Source: CAYLLT01 sp964591605 (GTDB lineage: Bacteria; Planctomycetota; Phycisphaerae; UBA1845; PWPN01). From it: DNA of 8,165 bases. A program made the translations under genes and the position numbers. The notes beneath the pieces were generated by a model. That model searched no databases, was not told where the DNA came from, and saw only the letters and a list, made by a program, of their open reading frames with translations. The stretch covers positions 1-8,165 of the forward strand of contig CAZQEN010000340.1 of NCBI GenBank assembly GCA_964591605.1. Reading direction: 5' to 3'. Positions 1 to 5,703 of this stretch are shown piece after piece (positions within the stretch are counted from its first letter, which is position 1; each line of letters starts with the position of its first letter).

Positions 1-1092
1 CTGGAATGCCACGTTACGAATTCCTCACTCACAGGAGGGAGTAAACCGCACTCCCGCTGGGGAGGACGTTTTGATACACTGCGTATTCCCTCCGCAGACG
101 ATCTTCGTTGTGTTGTTTTCCATGTACCCAACTTGCCGAAGTGGAATGGGCAGGGCATTCGAGATTCGGAGTGCATGCGGTGGTGGAACGGCCGTCTTCT
201 GCTGTCATACCGGGGATGGATCATCAGAATCGATGACATACTGCCGGAGATTGCGCGCAAGGAGCTCACTGATTCCGGCGGGTATGCGATATCAGCCGCC
301 GGGAGCATTACTCGTGAGGATGGAAGTTGTTTTCCGCCAGCCGAAGTTGAACCCATACTGGACTGTCTGTCGTTCTTCCTCTCGTTCCTTCGTGGATTGC
401 ACACTTCACCGCTATTCGCCGTCGGGTTCAATGACGAAAGAGTGCGATTGTGGGAGAGGTGGGTGAACGGCAAGGTGCTGCCGTACTACTATGCCGAGTC
501 GTGGTTCAACGAAGAGAAACCTGAAGATCTTGCGCAATGTTTTGACGGATTCGCCACGCTCTTCTTGGACCCCTCCTGGAACGGTGTACTTAAAACAGCA
601 ACAAACTGGTATTTGGAGTCTAACGCACGCGACATCAGCATCGAGAGCGGGTTATCCCTTGTCCAGGCCGCATTGGAGATGCTGGGATGGACGGTGCTGG
701 TTAGAGACAAACGGATACTGAGCGAAGATGGATTCAGCAAGATCCCTGCTGCCGATAGAATCAGGTTGTTACTGACTTACTTTCGAATTCCCACGGGACT
801 CACGCATCTGCCTGCACTGAAGCAGGTAGCTGCCGCCCTGAGCTGGGTCGATGGCCCCCAGGCCGTCACCGAGATAAGGAACGCTGTCATGCATGGCAGT
901 GAGAAGAAGAGAGACCGAATATCGGCTGTTGATTTCCCCGCGAGAGTGGAGGCTTGGGAGCTCTGTCTTTCCTATTTAGAACTCCTCATTCTGGCGTTGT
1001 GCGGATTCAACGGCCAGTATCTGAATCGCCTGCGGAAAGGACGCATGCGCTATGAGGCAGTCGAACGAGTGCCGTGGGCCGCCAAATCGTGA
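1..1092 (+). CDS. HEPN-motif hypothetical protein, 5' end cut by window edge
   Basis: This frame is open from the first base to the TGA at 1090-1092 (363 residues), so the gene very probably starts left of the window. An internal TTG at 133 is possible but less likely, because the stretch before it already reads like protein (GGRFDTLRIP, then CVVFHVPNLPKWNG). The middle is rich in Trp and aromatic residues. The C-terminal third is helical and carries R-N-A-V-M-H (codons 293-298, bases 877-894), followed by a leucine-rich helix (SYLELLILALCGFNGQYL). R-N-x3-H fits the catalytic signature of HEPN domains, many of which are RNases in toxin, CRISPR or abortive-infection systems. The layout of an N-terminal beta-rich part and a C-terminal HEPN-like part resembles large families of uncharacterised bacterial HEPN proteins of about 400-450 residues. 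I cannot name the family. GC is visibly lower than in the efflux operon (about 52% in one line counted), which may mean transfer. Gene reality is fairly sure; the HEPN assignment is moderate. Confidence 0.75.
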   Translation: MECHVTNSSLTGGSKPHSRWGGRFDTLRIPSADDLRCVVFHVPNLPKWNGQGIRDSECMRWWNGRLLLSYRGWIIRIDDILPEIARKELTDSGGYAISAAGSITREDGSCFPPAEVEPILDCLSFFLSFLRGLHTSPLFAVGFNDERVRLWERWVNGKVLPYYYAESWFNEEKPEDLAQCFDGFATLFLDPSWNGVLKTATNWYLESNARDISIESGLSLVQAALEMLGWTVLVRDKRILSEDGFSKIPAADRIRLLLTYFRIPTGLTHLPALKQVAAALSWVDGPQAVTEIRNAVMHGSEKKRDRISAVDFPARVEAWELCLSYLELLILALCGFNGQYLNRLRKGRMRYEAVERVPWAAKS

Positions 1093-1171
1093 GCCAGGAA
1101 GAGGGACATAGAGGTTACAAAGGGGATGGGCCAGATTCTGCTGATGAAATCTCTGGAAACCGGCGAATTCA

Positions 1172-1557
1172 GCTCCCCACCATCTCCAACCTCGACGCGA
1201 TCTCGCGCGTTGGCAGCTCCGGGGCCTCGCGCATGGCGCAGGCGCAGGGTCTGCGGCGGGCGATGGTGTGGGGGGTGGTCCGGCGGGTGCGAGCACAAGG
1301 TCATGGCGGCGGGAGTGGCCGGTGATGACGATGGTGAGGCGTGGGGCGGAGTGGGAAGGTGGGAAAGTGGGAAAGAGGGAAAGAGCGGGCGCTGACGGAG
1401 ATCCTGTTCGCGCACGGCAAGCAGCATTCCTGGAACCCGCAGTGGGAAAGTGAGAAGGTGCGAAAGTGAATCGCGCTCGCGGGAAGGGATTCCGGCTGGG
1501 GTGGGTGCGAGACCTTTGACACCCGGAGGCGTCAAGGGCGGGCGGGATTCACGCACC
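1172..1557. repeat. Left copy of long direct repeat flanking the two-gene unit
   Basis: The core, 1261-1554, matches 2645-2939 in the same orientation, with about 20 differences and few gaps by eye. Exact blocks run past 35 bp, for example 'cattcctggaacccgcagtg' and its continuation. A weaker match extends left to about 1172 ('ctccccacc'). The copy contains runs of 'gtgggaaag' and a hairpin at 1513-1538 (arms around 'cctttgac' and 'gtcaaggg'). Reading frames through it are proline- or arginine-rich and look noncoding. It fills most of the gap between the HEPN gene and the small gene at 1737. It resembles dispersed planctomycete intergenic repeats. No transposase or terminal inverted repeats are seen. 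Confidence 0.85.
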
Positions 1558-1570
1558 AGCAGGTCCACCG

Positions 1571-1615
1571 GCGAGACGCCGGTGCCACACCTCACCTGCG
1601 AGACGCCGGTGCCAT
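1571..1615. repeat. Two-copy short direct repeat, 28-bp period
   Basis: 'gcgagacgccggtgcca' occurs exactly at 1571-1587 and again at 1599-1615. A weaker 'gccgagacgcc' follows near 1625. This short element type is dispersed between genes in many planctomycetes (from memory). No spacer pattern suggests CRISPR. The rest of 1616-1690 shows nothing recognisable. Confidence 0.7.
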
Positions 1616-1692
1616 ACCACGATGGCCGAGACGCCCTTGATCTGGAACCCGATCGGCCGGTCGTCCACGGCGCTGCAGAAAATCGGACGATA

Positions 1693-1701
1693 TGCTATAC
1701 T
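1693..1701 (+). promoter_or_regulatory. Extended -10 promoter element for the two-gene unit
   Basis: 'tgctatact' fits TGn-TATAMT, an extended -10 for a housekeeping sigma factor, in a short AT-rich island within GC-rich DNA. No good -35 lies 16-18 bp upstream, which an extended -10 can tolerate. Transcription would begin near 1708, leaving about 29 nt before the ATG at 1737. The motif overlaps the ATG at 1692, which argues against that ATG being used as a start. Confidence 0.45.
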
Positions 1702-1736
1702 TGGCTGTGCAGGGCCTGACTGATAGCGAGGTTGTG

Positions 1737-1892
1737 ATGGGTTCGACAGAAAAAATGGTCAGAGAGCACCTCAAGGCATCCGAGCGCGTCGCGAAACGAG
1801 TGCTCGGCTCCAAGAAGAAGGCCCGGGCATTTCTCGTGCGCGCCGGCATCCTGAAGAAGAAGGGAAAAGGACTCGCCAAACCCTACGCGTGA
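1737..1892 (+). CDS. Small basic protein, candidate antitoxin partner of the next gene
   Basis: This encodes 51 residues with 11 Lys, 5 Arg and only 3 Glu. The visible pattern is a helical N-terminal half (KMVREHLKASERVAKRVL), then SKKKARAFLVRAGILKKKGK and LAKPYA at the end. The 'ARAFLVRAGIL...LAKPY' ending recalls very small bacterial proteins that accompany toxin-like genes, but I recall no named family. I chose ATG 1737 because GAGG (1728-1731) stands 5 nt before it; the in-frame ATG at 1692 lies inside the presumed promoter. The next gene follows after 9 nt in the same frame, separated by TGA at 1890 and a second TGA at 1896. A small gene placed directly before a larger enzyme-like gene suggests an antitoxin or regulator, but that role is inference. 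The strong positive charge could also fit nucleic-acid binding. Confidence 0.7.
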   Translation: MGSTEKMVREHLKASERVAKRVLGSKKKARAFLVRAGILKKKGKGLAKPYA

Positions 1893-1901
1893 CCCTGACC
1901 C

Positions 1902-2549
1902 GTGTACGCACACCTCCCGTCATTCGTCCTGGGCTTCCACGGGTGCGATTCCGCGTTGGCGGAGCGCGTCTTCGCCGGAAAAGCCCGAATCAAGGCCAGC
2001 CACAACGATTACGATTGGCTCGGACATGGCATCTACTTCTGGGAGAACAACCCGCGCCGCGGCCTGCAGTATGCCCGCCAGGTCCTGCGACGGCGGGCTC
2101 GTGCCGGCCGGAGGGTCGGTTCACCGGCCGTTGTTGGTGCCGTCATCGATCTGGGCCGATGCCTGAATCTGCTGGACACTGAATCGCTGCGCATCGTGAA
2201 GGACGGATACCTCCGACTCAAGGCCCTTCTGGAGGAGACCGGCGAGCCGCTTCCGGAGAATCGACCGCTCGGCAAGTCATCCGACCTGCTCCTGCGGCGT
2301 CTGGACTGTGCCGTCATCGAGACGGTCCACCGGCTGCGGGCCGACGGTCAACGGCCGCCGTTTGAGTCGGTCCGTGGCGTGTTCGTCGAAGGTGCGCCCC
2401 TGTATCCCGGCGCCGGCTTCCACGAGCGCAGCCACATCCAGATCTGCGTCCGCGATCCCCGCTGCATCAAGGGGTATTTCCGTGTCATCAAGGAACCGGC
2501 GCCTCGTCGGAAGGCAGCACCTCCTCCGCCTGAAACCGTGGAAGATTAA
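1902..2549 (+). CDS. PARP-like ADP-ribosyltransferase family protein, candidate toxin
   Basis: This encodes 215 residues starting at GTG 1902, the only sensible start after the in-frame TGA at 1896. There is no clear ribosome-binding site, so translation may be coupled to the upstream gene. Visible motifs are GFHGCD (11-16), YDWLGHGIYFWENN (37-50) with Y57 following, VIDLGRCLNLLD (81-92), and FHERSHIQICV (173-183) leading into IKGYF. PARP-type transferases use H-G on the first strand, a Tyr in G-x-G-I-Y-F, another Tyr 11 residues later (Y896 and Y907 in human PARP1), and a Glu at the start of a late strand. H13, Y45 and Y57 fit the first three. The Glu equivalent is unclear: E175 is nearby, but the strand itself reads SHIQI. 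The Pro-rich tail (about 200-215) looks disordered. The protein would be cytosolic and would transfer ADP-ribose from NAD+ to an unknown target. Homologues that I recall are annotated only as hypothetical. Gene reality is high; the enzyme class is moderate. Confidence 0.8.
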   Translation: MYAHLPSFVLGFHGCDSALAERVFAGKARIKASHNDYDWLGHGIYFWENNPRRGLQYARQVLRRRARAGRRVGSPAVVGAVIDLGRCLNLLDTESLRIVKDGYLRLKALLEETGEPLPENRPLGKSSDLLLRRLDCAVIETVHRLRADGQRPPFESVRGVFVEGAPLYPGAGFHERSHIQICVRDPRCIKGYFRVIKEPAPRRKAAPPPPETVED

Positions 2550-2941
2550 CTTCCCACCAGCTCAAGCCTGGAGGCGAACTCCTTTGTCGGCAGCTCTGGT
2601 CCCGGCGCGCCGGGACATCGCACCAGCGTAACCCCTGCGGCGTCCGATGGTGTGGGGGGCGGTTCTGGCGGGCGCGAGCACAAGGTCACGCCGGCGGCGG
2701 TGGCCGGTGATGACGGTGGTGAGGCCTGGGGCGGAGTGCGAAGGTGAGAAAGTGGGAAAGAGGGAAAGAGGAGGCGCTGACGGAGATCCTGTTCGCGCAC
2801 GGCGAGCGGCATTCCTGGAACCCGCAGTGGGAAAGTGAGAAGGTGCGACAGTGAATCGCGCTCGCGGGAAGGGATTCCCGTTGGGGTGGGTGCGAGACCC
2901 TTGACACCCGGAGGCGTCAAGGGCGGGCGGGATTCACGCCA
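2550..2941. repeat. Right copy of long direct repeat flanking the two-gene unit
   Basis: The core, 2645-2939, aligns with 1261-1554. A weaker left extension (about 2550-2644) matches 1172-1260 through 'ttcccacc' and 'tcggcagctc'. Similarity therefore begins right at the stop codon of the ADP-ribosyltransferase-like gene. It has its own version of the hairpin at 2898-2923 ('cccttgac' pairing with 'gtcaaggg'), with better pairing than the left copy. No believable reading frame runs through it. Confidence 0.85.
2599..2616. repeat. Perfect 18-bp palindrome after the toxin-like gene
   Basis: 'gtcccggcgcgccgggac' is a perfect palindrome 50 bp after the stop codon at 2549. It is absent from the corresponding place in the left repeat copy. 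There is no T-run after it, so an intrinsic terminator is not well supported. It could form a strong RNA stem or be a dimeric protein site. Confidence 0.5.
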
Positions 2942-2998
2942 GCGGGTCGGTGGTTGTCGCGCCCCGTTGGGGCTGGGGGAGGGGTGGTTGGCCCGAAC

Positions 2999-3035
2999 CC
3001 CAGGGCGGCGCTCGCGGTGCTCGCTCTGCCCTGGG
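2999..3035. repeat. Inverted repeat, degenerate leading unit of the tandem array
   Basis: 'cccagggc' (2999-3006) pairs with 'gccctggg' (3028-3035) across a 21-nt loop. The same arms recur in each following unit ('cccagggctg...gccctggg'), so this is an outlying member of the array that starts at 3044. No gene is visible around it. Confidence 0.6.
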
Positions 3036-3043
3036 CTAGCTTC

Positions 3044-3340
3044 TGTCGCCCCTTCGGGGCTGGGTATGGGGGGCCTTCTGTTCCCAGGGCTGGCGCCCTG
3101 GGCTACCGTCTGCCGCCCCTGCCGGGGCTTTGGGGTGGGGGGACCGTCTGTTCCCAGGGCTGACGCTCTGGGCTACCGTCTGTCGCCCCTTCGGGGCTGG
3201 GTATGGGGGGCCTTCTGTTCCCAGGGCTGGCGCCCTGGGCTACCGTCTGCCGCCCCTGCCGGGGCTTTGGGGTGGGGGGACCGTCTGTTCCCAGGGCTGA
3301 CGCCCTGGGCTACCGTCTGTCGCCCCTGCCGGGGCTGGGG
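3044..3340. repeat. 137-bp tandem repeat, two full copies plus a partial third
   Basis: Copies lie at 3044-3180 and 3181-3317 and differ at one base by eye ('gacgctctg' against 'gacgccctg'). A partial third copy begins at 3318. Each unit is itself two related halves (67 and 70 bp), each with a 'gcccc...ggggc' stem and a 'cccagggc...ccctggg' stem. Reading frames through it give Gly/Pro/Arg-rich low-complexity text repeated with the DNA, and no frame looks like a real gene. Near-identity suggests a recent duplication. The halves match a dispersed intergenic repeat type I associate with planctomycetes. Confidence 0.85.
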
Positions 3341-3381
3341 AAGGCGGTCGCTGTCGGTTCGCGCGCTCGTGGCGGCGGGGG

Positions 3382-3497
3382 GAGACGGGGATTGGAGATT
3401 TGAGATTGGAGATTGAATAACTCGCGCGCAGGGGCGGGGGCGAGATGGGGATTTGAGATTTGAGAGCGTGCGCGCCGGCAGGGGCGAGGGTGTGAAG
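3382..3497. repeat. 60-bp imperfect direct duplication
   Basis: 'gagacggggattggagattt' at 3382 recurs as 'gagatggggatttgagattt' at 3442, exactly 60 bp later. Both continue into a 'gcgcgc...aggggcg' stretch. The AT-rich 'gagatttgagattggagatt' style is typical of dispersed intergenic elements. Nothing coding is seen. Confidence 0.55.
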
Positions 3498-3579
3498 AAA
3501 GCAGGGCTGCGGGGCATCCAATGGATATCTGCCGGCTGTGGATGCTGTTCGCACCGCGTGGTGTCGGTTGTTGCAGGGG

Positions 3580-3597
3580 GGCCGATGGGCATCGGCC
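3580..3597. repeat. Perfect hairpin, 7-bp arms
   Basis: 'ggccgat' (3580-3586) pairs with 'atcggcc' (3591-3597) around the loop 'gggc'. There is no T-run, so it is not an obvious terminator. It is isolated in noncoding sequence. Confidence 0.5.
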
Positions 3598-3754
3598 GGA
3601 TGCTGAGGTGATCTGCGCCTGCTCAGGTGAGCGTGCACGATCCGGGTGGAGCGGCGACCTGTTCTTTGAGCTTTTTCACCTGCGCGGGCGGGCGTGAGGG
3701 GGGTCTGTGACCTGAGAGGCGGGGTGGAATGCGGCAATCATCGGAACCCGGAGC

Positions 3755-3770
3755 CCCGACGTGCGTCGGG
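3755..3770. repeat. Hairpin in interspersed repeat
   Basis: 'cccgac' (3755-3760) pairs with 'gtcggg' (3765-3770) around the loop 'gtgc'. The following 'cccactcgctgacgctcggg' (about 3801-3820) looks like another dispersed planctomycete element that abuts it. Confidence 0.5.
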
Positions 3771-3861
3771 AGGCCTTGCGTCGATCGGTTGGAGGATCAG
3801 GCCCACTCGCTGACGCTCGGGGTACTGATCGAGGCCGCTCCCGAAGTATCATGCCCCCGGG

Positions 3862-4000
3862 TGAGGGGGTGAAGGTCGCCGGGCACAGAGGCCCGGCGCT
3901 ACGCCAGGTCACGTTTCCGGCGCGAGGGGGTGGAGGGACCGCCGCCGGCCGCTCCGCCGCCCGCTGCCGCTCACGTCTGCGGCGTGAGGGGGTGGATGGC
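3862..4000. repeat. Three spaced 'gagggggtg' elements with partial palindromes
   Basis: 'gagggggtg' starts at 3863, 3924 and 3986, with spacings of 61 and 62 bp. The second and third share a longer version, 'tcacgt(t/c)t(c/g)cggcg' just upstream of 'gagggggtgga'. In the third, 'tcacg' (3971-3975) pairs with 'cgtga'. The last copy ends about 60 bp before the first gene of the efflux operon. This may be a dispersed repeat family or a regulatory array; the sequence does not decide between them. Confidence 0.5.
3878..3897. repeat. Perfect hairpin, 7-bp arms
   Basis: 'gccgggc' (3878-3884) pairs with 'gcccggc' (3891-3897) around the loop 'acagag'. It sits between the first and second 'gagggggtg' elements and is probably part of the same dispersed repeat. 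No T-run follows. Confidence 0.5.
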
Positions 4001-4059
4001 TTCTTGGCGGGATGCGGGTGGGTGGATGGTGTGGCGGTGGGCGTCGTGCGAGGTGTCGC

Positions 4060-5628
4060 GTGAGCAGGAAGGATCCGGCCGGGGCGATGGTTGCGGTGCT
4101 GGTCGGGCTTGGCGGGCTCGGGGGGCTTGGCGGGTGTGCGGGGCTGGACTCGGGGGCGAAGGTGCGGGAGGCGGCGGAGCTGGCGCGGGAGCGGGTGGGG
4201 GAGCTTCCGGAGTGGCAGGGGCCGTGGGACAGCGCGCCTGCCTGGGAGTCGGGGAGCATTCTGACGCAGGATCAGGCGGTGGGGCTTGCTCTGCGCAACA
4301 ATCGCGAGCTCCGTGCGGATCTGGAGCTGATCGGCGAGGCGGACGCGGATCTGCTGCAGGCCGGGTTGCTGCAGAACCCGGTGATCCAGCTCATGCTCAT
4401 GTTTCCGGACGGCGGGGGGCGGGCGATGCTGCGGGCCAACGCTCTGCCGATGATGCCGCTGCAGGACCTGTGGCTGATCCCGGCGCGGCGGAAAGTGGCG
4501 AAGGCAACGCTGCAGGAGGCCGTGCTGCGGGTGGCCGACCGGGCGGTCGAGACGGCCGCGGCGGTCAAACGGGTCTATGCGCGGCTTCAGTACGCCCAGC
4601 GGGCCCTCGAGCTGCTGAATGATAACCTCGAACTCGTGAACCAGTCGACGCGGATCATCTCCACGCGTCAGGCGGCCGGGCGCGGGACGCAGGTGCAGGT
4701 GAACCTCTCGCAGATCCGCTGGATGAAGCTGCGATCGGAATACATCGCGATGCAGGCGGAGTACGCGTCGCTGCAGCGCGAATTGCTCATGCTCATGGGG
4801 CTGGCGGCGGCGCCGGCGGACTGGCGGGTGACGCCGCTGTCGGAGCTCAAGGACGAGATTCCCGGGCCATTGGACGAGTCGGCCCTCGTGGCCAGCGCGC
4901 TGGAGCAGCGGCTGGACGTGCTGGCGGCGCAGTGGGAGACGCAGGCGGCGCAGCACAACATCACGCTGGCCCAGCGCGAAGGTCTGCCCGATGTGGCGAT
5001 GGGTTTCACGCTGGAGCGGGCGCCGGCGCCGCCATCGAACAATCAGCGGCCGGCGGGCGTTGCGGGGAACGCGCTCGCGCAGGGTTTGTACGACCGGGCG
5101 ACGGGCATGCCATCGGTCGCTCCGCTGGGGACGCCATTCATGCCCAAGCAGCGGGACGTGAAGTGGACGCTGGGCCCGATGATTGAGCTGGAAGTGCCGA
5201 TTTTCGATCACGGCCAGGGGAAGGTGGCCCGGGCGATGGCCGAGTATCGCCGGAAGTACGCGATGTACGAGGCACGCGTGCAGGACGTCACGCGGACGGT
5301 GCGTGAGAAGTGGCTGATGCTGAAACAGGCGGGGGATCAGGTGCGGTTTTACCGCGGGGAGGTGGCGCCGGCGGTCGAGCGGAATCTCGATGTCGCGCGG
5401 CGCTCGTTCATCGCCGGGCAGGAGGATCTGACGGTGTACCTGGAGGTGCAGGAGGATCTGCTGATGACCCGGCTGAAGATTCTGGAGTTCTACCGGGATT
5501 GTCTGGTGTACCGGGCGGAGCTGGAGCGGGCGGCAGGGGGGAGACTGGGGGCGGCGGGGCCGCAGACGCGGCCGGCGGACCTGGGGAGCGGTGTGGAAGT
5601 CGAAACCCGAAAGTCGAAATCAGAATGA
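4060..5628 (+). CDS. Outer-membrane factor lipoprotein of metal efflux system (CusC/TolC type)
   Basis: This encodes the outer-membrane channel of a tripartite RND exporter, 522 residues. A short N-region (SRK) and a Gly/Leu/Val-rich core (10-25) lead to lipobox L-G-G-C with C26, so it is a predicted lipoprotein. Two outer-membrane efflux repeats follow. The first starts at LTQDQAVGLALRNNRELRA (about 68) and runs through long coiled-coil helices to about 250. The second runs from about 275 to 505 and contains GPMIELEVPIFDHGQG (about 371-386), the typical second-repeat strand. Residues about 319-370 form a long Pro/Gly-rich insert where an outer loop is expected. I chose GTG 4060 because GAGG (4050-4053) lies 6 nt upstream and it gives a normal signal peptide; ATG 4012 would add 16 Gly/Arg-rich residues and lacks a spaced ribosome-binding site. 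The last nine residues (VETRKSKSE) come from an interspersed repeat running over the stop codon. The adaptor gene follows after 75 nt. Function is secure; the start is less so. Confidence 0.92.
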   Translation: MSRKDPAGAMVAVLVGLGGLGGLGGCAGLDSGAKVREAAELARERVGELPEWQGPWDSAPAWESGSILTQDQAVGLALRNNRELRADLELIGEADADLLQAGLLQNPVIQLMLMFPDGGGRAMLRANALPMMPLQDLWLIPARRKVAKATLQEAVLRVADRAVETAAAVKRVYARLQYAQRALELLNDNLELVNQSTRIISTRQAAGRGTQVQVNLSQIRWMKLRSEYIAMQAEYASLQRELLMLMGLAAAPADWRVTPLSELKDEIPGPLDESALVASALEQRLDVLAAQWETQAAQHNITLAQREGLPDVAMGFTLERAPAPPSNNQRPAGVAGNALAQGLYDRATGMPSVAPLGTPFMPKQRDVKWTLGPMIELEVPIFDHGQGKVARAMAEYRRKYAMYEARVQDVTRTVREKWLMLKQAGDQVRFYRGEVAPAVERNLDVARRSFIAGQEDLTVYLEVQEDLLMTRLKILEFYRDCLVYRAELERAAGGRLGAAGPQTRPADLGSGVEVETRKSKSE

Positions 5629-5650
5629 CGAATCAGATCCGAAATCAGAA
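5599..5650. repeat. Interspersed repeat overlapping the 3' end of the channel gene
   Basis: 'cgaaa', 'cagaatgacgaatcag' and 'cgaaatcagaa' succeed one another in an AT-richer run within very GC-rich coding DNA. 'cgaaatcagaa' occurs twice, at 5615-5625 and 5640-5650. This wording recalls a dispersed planctomycete intergenic repeat. Bases 5599-5628 of it are translated as the tail of the outer-membrane factor; the rest fills half of the spacer before the adaptor gene. Confidence 0.5.
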
Positions 5651-5689
5651 GCACGAGCGGGCGGCGGGCAGATTCGGGTCGGACGCTGC

Positions 5690-5697
5690 GAGGTGAT
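5690..5697 (+). promoter_or_regulatory. Strong ribosome binding site of the adaptor gene
   Basis: 'gaggtgat' is an 8-base match to the complement of the 16S rRNA 3' end, 6 nt before ATG 5704. It fixes that start and implies efficient independent translation of the adaptor. Confidence 0.65.
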
Positions 5698-5703
5698 GAG
5701 CTG

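Larger units (their letters stand above)
3498..4059. other. Gene-free leader before the efflux operon
   Basis: I find no gene with credible codon use on either strand. Long frames here are open only because stop codons are rare in GC-rich DNA. It holds the hairpins and repeats listed separately. I could not pick out a convincing promoter, riboswitch or metal-regulator operator, although the operon promoter probably lies in this stretch. Confidence 0.6.

Noticed and set aside
71..466. Plus-strand frame starting at 71
   Set aside because: It overlaps the longer HEPN-motif frame, has a Cys/Arg/Ser-rich composition and shows no recognisable domain.
1050..2920. Two similar minus-strand frames (1050-1595 and 2546-2920) that could be a duplicated gene
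   Set aside because: Their similarity simply follows the DNA repeat. The proteins are Pro/Ser/Arg-rich with no domain, differ in length and run into coding sequence or its stop.
1172..2941. Composite transposon or insertion-sequence pair
   Set aside because: The flanking repeats contain no transposase frame, no terminal inverted repeats and no evident target duplication.
2999..3340. CRISPR array
   Set aside because: The units are adjacent tandem copies (137 bp) with no unique spacers, and no cas gene is present.
2842..3416. Plus-strand frame of about 190 codons through the tandem repeat region
   Set aside because: It is a repeated Gly/Pro/Arg text that follows the DNA repeat period, without a ribosome-binding site or domain.
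4012..4059. ATG 4012 as start of the channel gene
   Set aside because: It adds MRVGGWCGGGRRARCR before the natural signal peptide and has no spaced ribosome-binding site, whereas GTG 4060 has GAGG 6 nt upstream. It remains possible.
3676..5211. Very long minus-strand open frame (511 codons) across the leader and channel gene
   Set aside because: It reads as Arg/Pro/His-rich low-complexity text opposite a well-recognised outer-membrane factor gene; it is a shadow caused by high GC.
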